A stretch of DNA of 64,000 nucleotides from Pseudomonas uvaldensis. GTDB taxonomy: Bacteria > Pseudomonadota > Gammaproteobacteria > Pseudomonadales > Pseudomonadaceae. The stretch lies in NCBI RefSeq assembly GCF_021271205.1, contig NZ_JAIWKS010000003.1, positions 496,001 to 560,000 on the forward strand, read 5' to 3'. The translations under genes and the position numbers were made by a program. Below are positions 25,171-34,279 of this stretch, piece by piece (position 1 is the first letter of the stretch; each line of letters opens with the position of its first letter). The notes below the pieces were generated by a model. The model was not told the DNA's origin. It saw nothing but the letters and a program-made list of their open reading frames with translations, and searched no databases.

Positions 25171-25680
25171 ATGAGCCTACTGACCCGCCTCCTGGCGCGC
25201 GGCACTGTCGTGCTCGCCAACTCGGCCTCCAAGCTTCAATCGCTGCAAATGCGCCTCACCGCCGGCGAAGTGAACGACGACATGGAACACTTCGAACCCT
25301 ACGGCTTCACCAGCAACCCTCTCGCCGGCGCCGAGGGTATCGCCACGTTCCTGGGCGGTGACCGTTCCCATGCCGTGGTTCTGGTGGTTGCCGACCGCCG
25401 TTTTCGCCTCAAGGCCCTGGCCCCCGGCGAAGTGGCGATCTACACCGACGAAGGCGATCGGATTCACTTCAAGCGCGGCCACGTCATCGACATCGATACC
25501 GCGACTTTGAATATCCGCGCCAGCAGCGCGGTGAACATCGACAGTCCCGTGATCAATCACACCGGCAAGATCGTTTCCCAGGGCGACCAGGTCGCAGGTG
25601 GCATCAGCCAGATCAAGCACGTGCATGTCGGCGTACAGGCCGGCAGCGGTCAGACCGGTGCGCCGGCGGGAGGCCAATGA
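25171..25680 (+). CDS. Baseplate spike protein (Mu gp45-like)
   Basis: 169 aa from ATG 25171. N-terminal OB-fold region, then a repetitive beta helix (IHFKRGHVIDIDTATLNIRASSAVNIDSPVINHTGKIVSQG) and a tip with KHVHVGV. The His-x-His matches the iron-binding apex known from Mu gp45 and P2 gpV spikes. It punctures the outer membrane. Confidence 0.92.
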   Translation: MSLLTRLLARGTVVLANSASKLQSLQMRLTAGEVNDDMEHFEPYGFTSNPLAGAEGIATFLGGDRSHAVVLVVADRRFRLKALAPGEVAIYTDEGDRIHFKRGHVIDIDTATLNIRASSAVNIDSPVINHTGKIVSQGDQVAGGISQIKHVHVGVQAGSGQTGAPAGGQ

Positions 25681-26078
25681 TGTTCATCAGCCAGAACCTG
25701 CGTGCCGCGCTGACCCGTTCGGTGCTGATCAGCCTGTTCACCTGGCGCCGCGCCGCTGACGACGATGCCGTCGATGACGAAGAGCGTTTCGGCTGGTGGG
25801 GCGACACCTTTCCTACCGTCGCCGATGACCGCATCGGCTCGCGGCTGTGGTTGTTGCGACGGGTCAAGCTGACCCGCCAGACCCAGCTCGACGCCGAATT
25901 CTATGCCCGGGAAGCCTTGCAATGGCTGATCGACGACGGCCACTGCAGCGCCATCGACATCATCAGCGAACGCCTCGACGGCCAGCGCCTGAACCTGCGC
26001 ACGGTCCTGACCCTGGCCGACGGCGAGCGCCTGGACATCAACCCCGATAACAGTTGGCAGGTGACCTATGCCGTTTGA
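25677..26078 (+). CDS. Mu gp46-like baseplate protein (GP46 family)
   Basis: About 133 aa. DDEERFGWWGDTFP, DRIGSRLWLLRRVKL, EAREALQWLIDDG-like and LTLADGERL are the family pattern; it is the gp25-type baseplate wedge of Mu tails. ATGA overlap with the spike gene; overlaps gp47 by 11 bases. Confidence 0.92.
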   Translation: MMFISQNLRAALTRSVLISLFTWRRAADDDAVDDEERFGWWGDTFPTVADDRIGSRLWLLRRVKLTRQTQLDAEFYAREALQWLIDDGHCSAIDIISERLDGQRLNLRTVLTLADGERLDINPDNSWQVTYAV

Positions 26079-27108
26079 AACCCCTTCGCTGCCGGTGCTG
26101 ATCAAGCGCGCCCAAAGCGACCTGGCCAGCGACTCGCTGCGCCAGTCCGATGCCCAGGTGCTGGCCCGCACCCTCGGCGGCGCCGCCTATGGCCTGTATG
26201 GTTATCTGGACTGGATCGCCGAGCAGATCCTGCCGGACAAGGCCGACGAGTCCACCCTGGAACGCATCGCTGCCCTGCGCCTGAACCAGGCGCGCAAAGC
26301 GGCCCAGGTGGCCAGCGGCAGCGTCAGCTTCACGGCCACTGCCGGAGCGGTCCTGGACGTCGACACGCTGCTGCAAGCCAACGACGGTCGCACTTACAAA
26401 GTGACGACGGCCCGCACCACCGGCAATGGCCTGAACACCGCCACTGTCGCCGCGCTGGACGCCGGCAGCCTGGGCAATGCCGAGGCCGGCCTGGTCCTGA
26501 CACCGGTGCAACCGATCCTGGGCGTCGGCAGCAGTTTCACCGTGTTGGCGCCAGGATTGACCGGCGGCGTCGCCCGGGAAAGCCTCGAGTCCCTGCGGGC
26601 GCGGGTGATCCGCTCCTACCGCATCATTCCCCACGGCGGCTCGGCGCAAGACTATGAAACCTGGGCCCTGGAATGCCCCGGCATCACCCGCGCCTGGTGC
26701 CGCGGCAGCTACCTGGGGCCCGGCACGGTTGGCTTGTTCGTGATGCGCGACGACGATCCGCAACCGATTCCCACCGCCGATCAACTGGAGGAAGTCCGGG
26801 CCTATATCGAGCCGCTGCGCCCGGTGACCGCCGAGGTGCATGTCCTGGCGCCGACCCAGGTGCCGGTGACTTACAAACTGCGTATCACCCCGGACACCAG
26901 CACGGTGCGTGCGGCCATCGAAGCGCAGTTGCGTGACTTGCACAATCGCGAAGCCGGCCTCGGTGAAACACTGTTGCTGACTCACATCGCCGAAGCCATC
27001 AGCAGCGCCACCGGCGAGACCGACCACAAACTCACCGCGCCCAGCGCCGACGTGACCGCCGCCAGCAATCAGTTGCTGACCTTCGGAGGCTGCGTATGGC
27101 TGGAATAA
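26068..27108 (+). CDS. Baseplate J-like protein (Mu gp47-like)
   Basis: 346 aa. Contains SGSVSFTATAGAVLDVDTLLQANDGRTYKV, the baseplate-J beta domain, then GGSAQDYETWALECPGITRAWC...GTVGLFVM. It is a wedge component of the second baseplate. Confidence 0.94.
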   Translation: MPFETPSLPVLIKRAQSDLASDSLRQSDAQVLARTLGGAAYGLYGYLDWIAEQILPDKADESTLERIAALRLNQARKAAQVASGSVSFTATAGAVLDVDTLLQANDGRTYKVTTARTTGNGLNTATVAALDAGSLGNAEAGLVLTPVQPILGVGSSFTVLAPGLTGGVARESLESLRARVIRSYRIIPHGGSAQDYETWALECPGITRAWCRGSYLGPGTVGLFVMRDDDPQPIPTADQLEEVRAYIEPLRPVTAEVHVLAPTQVPVTYKLRITPDTSTVRAAIEAQLRDLHNREAGLGETLLLTHIAEAISSATGETDHKLTAPSADVTAASNQLLTFGGCVWLE

Positions 27109-27695
27109 GAACCGCCGGACAGTACCAGGCCCAACTGCGCAGCCTGCTGCCCAGCGGCCCCGCCTGGGACCCGGAGCGGGTGCCGGAACTGGAAAACGTG
27201 CTGGGAGGTATCGCCCAGGAACTGGCCCGCCTCGACGCCCGCGCCGCCGACCTGCTCCACGAAATGGACCCGGCGGGCGTGAGTGAACTGGTGCCGGATT
27301 GGGAACGGGTAATGAACCTGCCGGATCCGTGCCTGGGCGCCACGCCGCTGTATGACGATCGCCGCCTGGCGGTGCGTCGACGGCTACTGGCGGTCGGCAG
27401 CCAGGCCATTGCGTACTACGTCGAAATCGCCAGAACCCAGGGCTACCCCAACGCCACCATCACCGAACACAAAGCCCCCCGCATGGGGCGCGCCCGTTTC
27501 GGCGAGGCGCACTTCGGCACCTGGCAGGCGCAATTCATGTGGACCCTCAACACCGGTGGACGGTTGCTGCTCGGGCGACGTTTTGGCGCGAGTTATTGGG
27601 GCGAGCGGTTTGGCGTGAATCCAGGGTCGGCGCTGGAGTGCCTGATTCATCGTAGTGCGCCGGCGCATACGACCCTGCATATCAATTATGACTAA
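27096..27695 (+). CDS. DUF2313 / YmfQ tail protein (Mu gp48-like)
   Basis: 199 aa. YQAQLRSLLPSGPAWDPE is the hallmark opening. WERVMNLPDPCLG and AYYVEIARTQGYPNATITEHK follow. It joins wedge and fibre. Overlaps gp47 by 13 bases. Confidence 0.93.
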   Translation: MAGIRTAGQYQAQLRSLLPSGPAWDPERVPELENVLGGIAQELARLDARAADLLHEMDPAGVSELVPDWERVMNLPDPCLGATPLYDDRRLAVRRRLLAVGSQAIAYYVEIARTQGYPNATITEHKAPRMGRARFGEAHFGTWQAQFMWTLNTGGRLLLGRRFGASYWGERFGVNPGSALECLIHRSAPAHTTLHINYD

Positions 27696-27706
27696 GGAGT
27701 AGAGAG

Positions 27707-28978
27707 ATGGATTATCCAAAAAGCGTTCCCAGCGTTGGGTTGGTGAACGGCAAGTTTGTTGATGAGAATCCGGTGACCGGTACACCGGGGTCGTTGATAC
27801 CGGCTGTATGGGGTAACTCCGTTACGCAAGAGTTACTGGGTGTCATCACCGGGGCCGGAATGGTTCCTGACGAAGCTGACCTGGGGCAATTGCTTTTGGC
27901 GGTACGTAAGATCAATCAGTCAGGGTTGGTCGATTACGCAGTGGATACTGGTACGACGGTCAACGCTTACATCGCTACTTATAAACCTGCTCCTCTTTCG
28001 CTGGTTGATGGATTGGTACTGCGTTTTAAGGCAGCGCGGGCCAACACCGGCGCAAGTACCTTCGCTCCGAATGGACTGGCGGCCAGGCCAATTCTTGGTA
28101 TGGATCACAATGCCCTCCAGAGCGGTGAAATTACCAACGGCGGGGATGTCTGGGTCCAATGGAACAGTTCAGTTGGAGGTGGTGCGTGGGTAATGATTGC
28201 CAGTACCGGGGCGATCAAGGAAACCGGCAGCGACGTAGGAGATATCAAAGCCGTAGCGACACTTGAGCCGCCTAACGGCTGGCTCAAGTGCAATGGCAGT
28301 CTTGTGTCTCGTACACAGTATGCGGCGCTGTTTGCGGCGATAGGTACGCGTTTTGGTCCGGGTGATGGTAGTACAACTTTTGCGTTGCCAGATTTACGAG
28401 GCGAGTTTATCCGTGGTTGGGATGATGGACGAGGGATTGATGCAGGTCGGGCGCTGGGGACGGCGCAGGTCGGGCAGAATGCCTCCCATACTCATACCGC
28501 AACGGCTGCTAATGCTGGAGGGCATGTCCATACCCTAAGTGCAACCGCTGCTTCCGCCGGGGGACATGAGCACTCATTGAGTGCAACAGCCGCAGCCAGC
28601 GGGGCGCATACGCATGCCCTTAGTGCGACAGCGGCTTCTGCTGGAGCGCATACGCATAGTTATGATGTTGTGGGTGGCTGGGCTGATGGAACCCCTACGA
28701 TTTTGGCTGGCCGTAGCAGCGGAAGTACGGGCAACGCTACCTTAAGCTCAGACTCCTCAGGTGCGCATACCCATGCTGTTAGCGGTACCGCCACTTCTGC
28801 TGGGGCCCACGGGCACACAGTTACCGGATCGGCAGTATCAGCTGGTGAGCATACTCATGCGATAACTGGCAGCACCATCGCTGCCGGGGACCATACCCAT
28901 ACCATCACAGTTGCTCCTTCGGGGGGGAACGAGTCACGTCCCCGAAATGTGGCCTTGCTATATGTGATCAAGTATTGA
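27707..28978 (+). CDS. Tail fibre with collar domain and His-x-His repeats, tailocin 2
   Basis: 423 aa. N-terminus ~1-110 attaches to the baseplate. A phage tail-collar domain lies at ~180-245 (VGDIKAVATLEPPNGWLKCNG...GDGSTTFALPDLRGEFIRGWDD). From ~260 to 415 there are nine His-x-His motifs in ~14-residue repeats ((G/A)H-x-H followed by a Ser/Thr/Ala-rich stretch). In T4 long tail fibres such His pairs bind iron ions along the trimer axis. It is the likely receptor-binding protein of particle 2. I see no dedicated fibre chaperone afterwards. Confidence 0.9.
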   Translation: MDYPKSVPSVGLVNGKFVDENPVTGTPGSLIPAVWGNSVTQELLGVITGAGMVPDEADLGQLLLAVRKINQSGLVDYAVDTGTTVNAYIATYKPAPLSLVDGLVLRFKAARANTGASTFAPNGLAARPILGMDHNALQSGEITNGGDVWVQWNSSVGGGAWVMIASTGAIKETGSDVGDIKAVATLEPPNGWLKCNGSLVSRTQYAALFAAIGTRFGPGDGSTTFALPDLRGEFIRGWDDGRGIDAGRALGTAQVGQNASHTHTATAANAGGHVHTLSATAASAGGHEHSLSATAAASGAHTHALSATAASAGAHTHSYDVVGGWADGTPTILAGRSSGSTGNATLSSDSSGAHTHAVSGTATSAGAHGHTVTGSAVSAGEHTHAITGSTIAAGDHTHTITVAPSGGNESRPRNVALLYVIKY

Positions 28979-28987
28979 AACTGAAAG

Positions 28988-29203
28988 ATGCGCTCAAGTA
29001 ATGGGCGCATGCCTATTTATTTTAATCAGGATGAGATAGGCGATTTAATTCGGTTATTCAAGTTTTTGAGTTTGAGAATAAAAACACCTATTATTCTAAC
29101 GCCCTGCATCCGAGAGGAGCTATGTGTGGAGGGTGGAATACAATTTTTATCAGATGGTTTGGGTGAGCGTTTAGAGGTTGTTTATCGTGGGCATGTGTTT
29201 TGA
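28988..29203 (+). CDS. AT-rich small ORF after the tail fibre
   Basis: Up to 71 aa (…YFNQDEIGDLIRLFKFLSL...ILTPCIREELCVEGG...). Start may be ATG 28988 or 29009; neither has a strong ribosome site. Base composition is far more AT-rich than the cluster. It occupies the slot where fibre chaperones often lie, but the sequence does not look like one to me. Function unknown; could be non-coding. Confidence 0.4.
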   Translation: MRSSNGRMPIYFNQDEIGDLIRLFKFLSLRIKTPIILTPCIREELCVEGGIQFLSDGLGERLEVVYRGHVF

Positions 29204-29496
29204 TAAGTTTTAGTGGTGTGCAGGTCGGCTGTCCATCCTGAAAAGGGGCGGTCAGTAGTTGTTGTTTGCGCTCTTCTAATAGAGGTTCATGTTTGACTCT
29301 CTATTAGATCTGTGTCTTGCGATGTGTTGAGTTGAAGTTGTTGGGTGTTTTTTTATGGGGTGGAAGCAGTGTGGCTTAAACTTTCGGGTTTTAGGTATGT
29401 TAATGGTCTCATGAATATTCTGTTCGCGAGATATAGCTCAACGCTTTATGGATAGCCTGATTTCTAGTTTTAAAATGATTTATTAAGGAGAGCATC
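29204..29496. other. AT-rich non-coding stretch before the lysis cassette
   Basis: No ORF. It contains a perfect 9-bp inverted repeat CTAATAGAG (29276-29284) / CTCTATTAG (29299-29307) with a 14-base loop that includes TTGACT. Composition is unlike the rest of the locus, suggesting imported DNA. AAGGAGAG just before 29497 is the endolysin ribosome site. Confidence 0.5.
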
Positions 29497-30042
29497 ATGC
29501 CAATTACGCAGGCACAACTCCTGCTGATCCTTCCGGATGCCGGTGCCAATGCCGATATTTATACACCGACGTTAAATTCGGCCATGGAACGCTATCAGAT
29601 CATCGGCCCAAAGCGCGTTGCGGCGTTCATCGCTCAAATCGGTCACGAGTCCGGGCAGCTGCATTACGTGCGTGAGCTGGGTGACCATACTTATCTATCG
29701 AAATACGATACCGGCGAGTTGGCGTTACGTTTGGGTAACTCGCCGGCAGAAGATGGAGATGGTCAACAATACCGAGGGCGGGGATTGATTCAGATTACTG
29801 GTCGGGCCAATTACGAGGCGTGCGGTAAGGGGCTTGGCCTGGACTTGGTAAACGAGCCCGAACTCTTGGAGCGACCACTATGGGCTGCTCATTCGGCGGC
29901 CTGGTACTGGATGAGTCGTGGGCTGAACGCCCTTGCTGATATCGGAGACTTCGACAGCATCACGCGCCGGATCAATGGTGGCTTGAACGGTGCGGCAGAT
30001 CGGCGGGCTCTATATGCGCGAGCGCTAAAGGTACTGAAATGA
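29497..30042 (+). CDS. GH19-family endolysin (chitinase-like muramidase)
   Basis: 181 aa. GH19 lysozyme pattern with catalytic-type glutamates E51 (QIGHESGQL) and E60 (YVRELGDH), then YRGRGLIQITGRANY and AWYWMSRGLNALAD. No signal peptide, so it needs the holin at 6459 for export. It cuts peptidoglycan to release both tailocins. AAGGAG precedes the start; overlaps the spanin by 4 bases. Confidence 0.95.
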   Translation: MPITQAQLLLILPDAGANADIYTPTLNSAMERYQIIGPKRVAAFIAQIGHESGQLHYVRELGDHTYLSKYDTGELALRLGNSPAEDGDGQQYRGRGLIQITGRANYEACGKGLGLDLVNEPELLERPLWAAHSAAWYWMSRGLNALADIGDFDSITRRINGGLNGAADRRALYARALKVLK

Positions 30043-30551
30043 ATTCTATCCTGCTGAAGTTCGCTCCAACGACCGCGCTAGTGATTTTGCTGTTGGTCGC
30101 CGGTACAGCATGGAAAATCCAGGACTGGCGCTACGGCAAAGTATTGGCGGAGCAAGCAAGGTTGCAGGCTGAAACTTTGAGTCAGCTGACAGTGGTTGCC
30201 ACGGCGCAACAAAAGGCCGAGGAGGAAAAACGCCTCGCCCTGGAGCAACGACTCTCCACCAGCGAACAAACCCACTACCGAGCCCTTAGCGATGCCCAAC
30301 GTGACCAGGATCGTTTGCGCGATCGCCTTGCTACTGCCGATGTGCGGCTGTCAGTCCTCCTCGACGCCGATGATACCGCCGGTTGCGCGGTGCCTGCCGC
30401 CACCGACCCCGGCGGCGTGGATCATGGCGCCCCACGCGCCCGACTTGACCCGGCGCATGCTCAACGAATTATCGCCATCACCGACGAAGGCGACCGCGGA
30501 TTGATCGCGCTGCAGGCTTGCCAGGCTTACGTCAGGGCATTGGGTCAGTAA
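30039..30551 (+). CDS. i-spanin (Rz-like) lysis protein
   Basis: 170 aa. One N-terminal membrane anchor (~residues 9-26, TTALVILLLVAGTAW), then a long charged coiled coil (~30-115, KVLAEQARLQAETLSQL...EKRLALEQRL). This is the inner-membrane half of the spanin pair that disrupts the outer membrane after the endolysin acts. It hosts the o-spanin in another frame. Confidence 0.88.
   Translation: MNSILLKFAPTTALVILLLVAGTAWKIQDWRYGKVLAEQARLQAETLSQLTVVATAQQKAEEEKRLALEQRLSTSEQTHYRALSDAQRDQDRLRDRLATADVRLSVLLDADDTAGCAVPAATDPGGVDHGAPRARLDPAHAQRIIAITDEGDRGLIALQACQAYVRALGQ
30292..30504 (+). CDS. o-spanin (Rz1-like lipoprotein) nested in the Rz gene
   Basis: 70 aa in a different frame, wholly inside the i-spanin gene. 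Signal region MPNVTRIVCAIALLLPMCGC with a lipidation cysteine in PMCGC, then the proline-rich segment (PPVARCLPPPTPAAW) typical of Rz1. It should sit in the outer membrane and bind the i-spanin. Confidence 0.78.
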   Translation: MPNVTRIVCAIALLLPMCGCQSSSTPMIPPVARCLPPPTPAAWIMAPHAPDLTRRMLNELSPSPTKATAD

Positions 30552-30621
30552 TCCGGCGAACCTTGCAACGTTCGAACGCTCGTGTACGGTAGGCCCCATT
30601 GCGTCGAATCAGGAGAGCACC

Positions 30622-31122
30622 ATGGACGAGATTACCGAACTGGCCGCTGAGCTGGGCAGGCGCTTGCAGTTGCTCAATGCCCATGTCACAACGGCCGAAT
30701 CCTGCACCGGGGGCGGGATTGCCGAAGCGATCACTCGTATTCCGGGGAGTTCGGCCTGGTTCGAGGCGGGTTACGTCACGTACTCCAATCGTCAGAAGAC
30801 GCAGCAGTTGAACGTACCGGCCGATCTGTTCGGGACGGTGGGGGCGGTCAGTCGCGAGGTGGTCGAGGCCATGGTAGAGGGTGCCCGGCATAAGAGCCTG
30901 GCGCGGTTTGCCGTGGCGGTCAGTGGTGTGGCCGGGCCGGACGGCGGTTCGCCGAACAAGCCGGTGGGCACTGTGTGGCTCGCGTGGGGCGTCGGCGACG
31001 CGGTCTTCAGCGAGCAGCGATTCTTTCCGGGCAACCGCGACGAGGTCCGCCGACAAACGGTGAAGGCCGCGCTAGAGGGGTTGTTGCAACATGCCGCCGT
31101 AGAAATCTCAAATCAGGGGTAG
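30622..31122 (+). CDS. cinA: CinA-family nicotinamide-nucleotide amidohydrolase (PncC)
   Basis: 166 aa. Single CinA C-terminal domain: [34 protein letters not shown]...[21 protein letters not shown]. It hydrolyses NMN in pyridine-nucleotide salvage. AGGAGAG precedes ATG 30622. It is the classic gene upstream of recA and the right border of the tailocin locus. Confidence 0.95.
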   Translation: MDEITELAAELGRRLQLLNAHVTTAESCTGGGIAEAITRIPGSSAWFEAGYVTYSNRQKTQQLNVPADLFGTVGAVSREVVEAMVEGARHKSLARFAVAVSGVAGPDGGSPNKPVGTVWLAWGVGDAVFSEQRFFPGNRDEVRRQTVKAALEGLLQHAAVEISNQG

Positions 31123-31149
31123 GCGATCCCGAATCGCTGTGGAATAATA

Positions 31150-31165
31150 CTGGCTACTTATACAG
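31150..31165. promoter_or_regulatory. LexA (SOS) box of recA
   Basis: CTGGCTACTTATACAG fits CTG-N10-CAG, 41 bases before the recA ATG. It places recA under LexA control. Confidence 0.9.
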
Positions 31166-31205
31166 GTGTTGGCCGTCAGGCCTTATTGATTACGTGAGGA
31201 CTTTA

Positions 31206-32258
31206 ATGGACGACAACAAGAAGAAAGCCTTGGCTGCGGCCTTGGGTCAGATCGAACGTCAATTCGGCAAGGGTGCCGTAATGCGTATGGGCGATCAGGA
31301 CCGTCAGGCTATTCCTTCCATCTCCACCGGTTCCCTGGGTCTGGACATTGCGCTGGGCATCGGCGGCTTGCCGAAAGGTCGTATCGTCGAGATCTACGGT
31401 CCTGAATCCTCCGGTAAAACCACACTGACCCTGTCCGTGATTGCCCAGGCCCAGAAAGCCGGTGCGACCTGCGCCTTCGTCGACGCCGAACATGCCCTGG
31501 ACCCGGAATACGCCGGCAAGCTGGGCGTCAATGTCGATGACCTGCTGGTCTCTCAGCCGGACACCGGTGAGCAGGCCCTGGAAATCACTGACATGCTGGT
31601 GCGCTCCAACGCGGTCGACGTGATCATCGTCGACTCCGTGGCGGCACTGGTGCCAAAAGCTGAAATCGAAGGTGAAATGGGCGACATGCACGTGGGCCTC
31701 CAGGCTCGCCTGATGTCCCAGGCCCTGCGCAAGATCACCGGTAACATCAAGAATGCCAACTGCCTGGTGATCTTCATCAACCAGATCCGCATGAAGATCG
31801 GCGTGATGTTCGGCAGCCCGGAAACCACTACCGGTGGTAACGCGCTGAAATTCTACGCCTCGGTCCGCCTGGACATCCGCCGTACCGGCGCGGTGAAGGA
31901 AGGTGATGAGGTGGTGGGTAGCGAGACCCGCGTCAAGGTCGTGAAGAACAAGGTCGCTTCGCCATTCCGTCAGGCCGAGTTCCAGATTCTTTACGGCAAG
32001 GGCATCTACCTCAATGGTGAGATGATCGACCTGGGCGTGCTGCACGGTTTCGTCGAAAAATCCGGCGCCTGGTATGCCTACAACGGCACCAAGATCGGTC
32101 AGGGCAAAGCCAACTCGGCCAAGTTCCTGGCGGATAACCCGGAAGTGGCGGCAGCCCTCGAGAAGCAACTGCGCGACAAGCTGCTGAGCCCCGTGGCGGA
32201 CGTCAAGGCGCTGTCCAGCCGTGAGACCGCTGACGACCTGGCTGACGCTGATATCTGA
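31206..32258 (+). CDS. recA: Recombinase RecA
   Basis: 350 aa. Walker [10 protein letters not shown] near residues 66-74, and the loop regions [25 protein letters not shown]. RecA catalyses strand exchange and stimulates self-cleavage of LexA and of S24 repressors such as the one at 4310. Start ATG 31206 gives the usual [13 protein letters not shown] opening; the longer in-frame ORF upstream overlaps cinA and the SOS box and is not used. Confidence 0.99.
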   Translation: MDDNKKKALAAALGQIERQFGKGAVMRMGDQDRQAIPSISTGSLGLDIALGIGGLPKGRIVEIYGPESSGKTTLTLSVIAQAQKAGATCAFVDAEHALDPEYAGKLGVNVDDLLVSQPDTGEQALEITDMLVRSNAVDVIIVDSVAALVPKAEIEGEMGDMHVGLQARLMSQALRKITGNIKNANCLVIFINQIRMKIGVMFGSPETTTGGNALKFYASVRLDIRRTGAVKEGDEVVGSETRVKVVKNKVASPFRQAEFQILYGKGIYLNGEMIDLGVLHGFVEKSGAWYAYNGTKIGQGKANSAKFLADNPEVAAALEKQLRDKLLSPVADVKALSSRETADDLADADI

Positions 32259-32266
32259 TCGATCCG

Positions 32267-32734
32267 ATGACCGCCGTACTCGATACCCTCGTCGCGGTGC
32301 GGCGAACTGCGATGGACCTGCTCGCCAGGCGCGAGCACGGTCGAGTCGAGCTGACGCGTAAACTGCGTCAGCGAGGCGCTCCCGATGAGTTGATCGAAAC
32401 AGCCTTGGATCGCTTGACGGAAGAGGGCCTGCTCTCGGAAACCCGTTATCTCGAAAGTTTTGTCGCGTACCGCGCCCGTTCGGGCTACGGTCCGTTACGA
32501 ATTCGCGAGGAGCTGGGGCAGCGTGGTTTGCAGCGCTCGGACATCGAACAAGCCTTGCGCGAAAGTGGCATCGATTGGCAGGATCAGTTAACGGATACCT
32601 GGCGTCGCAAGTTCTCGGGGCATCTTCCCATTGATGCACGAGAACGGGCCAAGCAAGGGCGTTTCCTGGCGTACAGAGGTTACTCCATGGAGATGATCAA
32701 CCGCTTGTTCAGCGGTCGCGGCCTGGACGATTGA
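32267..32734 (+). CDS. recX: Regulatory protein RecX
   Basis: 155 aa of three-helix RecX repeats ([20 protein letters not shown]..., [31 protein letters not shown]). It limits RecA filament growth. It starts 8 bases after recA's stop and shares its SOS transcript. Confidence 0.97.
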   Translation: MTAVLDTLVAVRRTAMDLLARREHGRVELTRKLRQRGAPDELIETALDRLTEEGLLSETRYLESFVAYRARSGYGPLRIREELGQRGLQRSDIEQALRESGIDWQDQLTDTWRRKFSGHLPIDARERAKQGRFLAYRGYSMEMINRLFSGRGLDD

Positions 32735-32735
32735 T

Positions 32736-32774
32736 AAAAAACGGCCCGCTATTTCGATAGCGGGCCGTTTTTTT
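32736..32774. terminator. Bidirectional terminator between recX and the LOG gene
   Basis: 12-bp stem ACGGCCCGCTAT-TTCG-ATAGCGGGCCGT with a UUCG-type loop, A tract before and T7 after. It serves both convergent genes. Confidence 0.93.
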
Positions 32775-32780
32775 ATGGGC

Positions 32781-33899
32781 TCAGGTGACCTTGATCGTCT
32801 CCCAGGTATGGAGGCGGGCTCTGGGGTAGGGCTGGGCCCAGTTCTCCGGCAGGTTGATGTAATCCACCAGCGCTCTTAAGCGGCCATGGTCTCGGGCGTT
32901 GAAGTTGAATGCCAATCGCGTCAAATGACTGAACCGCGCCTCGTCGGATTCTTCGCCGTTGTAGGTCAGTTGGTGAAAACGATCGTTCAGACACAGGTCG
33001 GCAAATTCCACCTGCATCTGCTCCATGGCTTGCTCGTTGAGCTTGTGGTTCATGCGGATAATGAATTGATGCTTGAGCCAGCGACTGGAGTGGAAGTTGC
33101 GGTAGAACTGGTTGATTTCTTCCACGGCGTCTTCGGCGCTGAATACCAGTCGCATCAGTTTCATGTCGGTGGGCAGGATGTAGCGGTTTTCCTCCAATTG
33201 TTCGCGAATGAAGTCCAGGGCGCCTTGCCAGAATTTACCCCCTGGAACGTCCAGCAAGACCACCGGCACCAGCGGGCTCTTGCCCGTCTGCACCAGCGTC
33301 AGGACTTCCAGCGCTTCGTCGAGGGTGCCGAAACCGCCGGGGCAGAGCACCAGAGCGTCGGCCTCCTTGACGAAAAACAGTTTGCGGGTGAAGAAAAAAT
33401 GGAACGGCAGCAGGTTCGGTGTGCCTTCGACGGTCGGGTTGGCATGCTGTTCGAAGGGCAGGGTGATGTTGAATCCCAAGCTGTGTTCCCGACCCGCACC
33501 TTCGTGCGCCGCGGCCATGATGCCTCCGCCGGCACCGGTGATGACCATCATGTCCGAGCGGGCCAGCGCTGCACCCAGCTCCCGGGCCAGGCCGTACAGG
33601 GGGTGTTCGATGGGCGTTCGGGCCGAGCCGAAGACAGTCACCTTGCGGCGGCCCTTGAATTGTTCGAGTGTACGGAATGCATGTTCCAGCTCCCGCAGCG
33701 CCTGCAGGGTGATCTTGGCATTCCAGCGGTTGTGGTCTTCCTGGGCCATGCGCAGCACGGTCAGGATCATGTCGCGGTAGATGGGAAGGTTGGGACTGTC
33801 GGGTGATACCAGGTTGAGTTGCTCTTCGACCTTGCGGGTAAGGTCGTGGCCATGGTTCTCAAAATGACGACTGAGCAGGTCATTCGGTTTGTAAGGCAT
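32781..33899 (-). CDS. LOG-family (TIGR00730-type) nucleotide-processing protein
   Basis: 372 aa. Rossmann region with FGSARTPIEHPLYGLARELG, the GAGGGIM nucleotide loop, and the LOG motif PGGFGTLDEALE. The family contains nucleotide 5'-monophosphate nucleosidases and phosphoribohydrolases that release free cytokinins or recycle nucleotides. Substrate here is not readable from sequence. Long N- and C-terminal extensions compared with small LOG proteins. Confidence 0.88.
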   Translation of the reverse strand: MPYKPNDLLSRHFENHGHDLTRKVEEQLNLVSPDSPNLPIYRDMILTVLRMAQEDHNRWNAKITLQALRELEHAFRTLEQFKGRRKVTVFGSARTPIEHPLYGLARELGAALARSDMMVITGAGGGIMAAAHEGAGREHSLGFNITLPFEQHANPTVEGTPNLLPFHFFFTRKLFFVKEADALVLCPGGFGTLDEALEVLTLVQTGKSPLVPVVLLDVPGGKFWQGALDFIREQLEENRYILPTDMKLMRLVFSAEDAVEEINQFYRNFHSSRWLKHQFIIRMNHKLNEQAMEQMQVEFADLCLNDRFHQLTYNGEESDEARFSHLTRLAFNFNARDHGRLRALVDYINLPENWAQPYPRARLHTWETIKVT

Positions 33900-34279
33900 T
33901 CAAGCTTCTCCTTCTTACAGAACCCCGGCCCGGACGAGAGATTCGTCAGGGCCACGACACTTCGTGTGTCGTTGTCGTCCAGGCGGTGCCCGAGCGTTCG
34001 ATTTGGCTCGATGCGGTCTGCTGCAAAGCGATCGAGCCATCCATCGGGTTCTGTTTTTCCCTTGGATTAAAAAACAATCTCACGGCAAGGTTCTGGGGCA
34101 GCCTCGTTCTGCCCAAAGCAAAGCGATACTCATTAATCTAGTTGACCTTCACGTCCAGATCATGGCGCCCAAAAGTGACCGTTGGCAACCGCCGGATGCA
34201 TACACTGGAAATACCATGCCGCTCGTCTGATTGAACGCCGGGTGCGTGCCGCTCTGATTTACTGATAACAGGCGCGCCA
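33900..34279. other. Intergenic region between divergent genes
   Basis: 380 bases with no convincing ORF. A small hairpin ACGACAC-TTCGT-GTGTCGT lies at 33954-33972. Otherwise I see only promoter space for the leftward LOG gene and the rightward RHH-like gene. Confidence 0.6.

Noticed and set aside
28480..28915. Zinc-finger or DNA-binding role for the His-rich repeats
   Set aside because: No cysteines and a beta-type periodicity within a tail fibre. The T4-like metal-needle explanation fits better.
4310..30551. Complete prophage
   Set aside because: No integrase, capsid, portal, terminase or attachment repeats seen. mutS and cinA borders are intact and only tail plus lysis genes are present.
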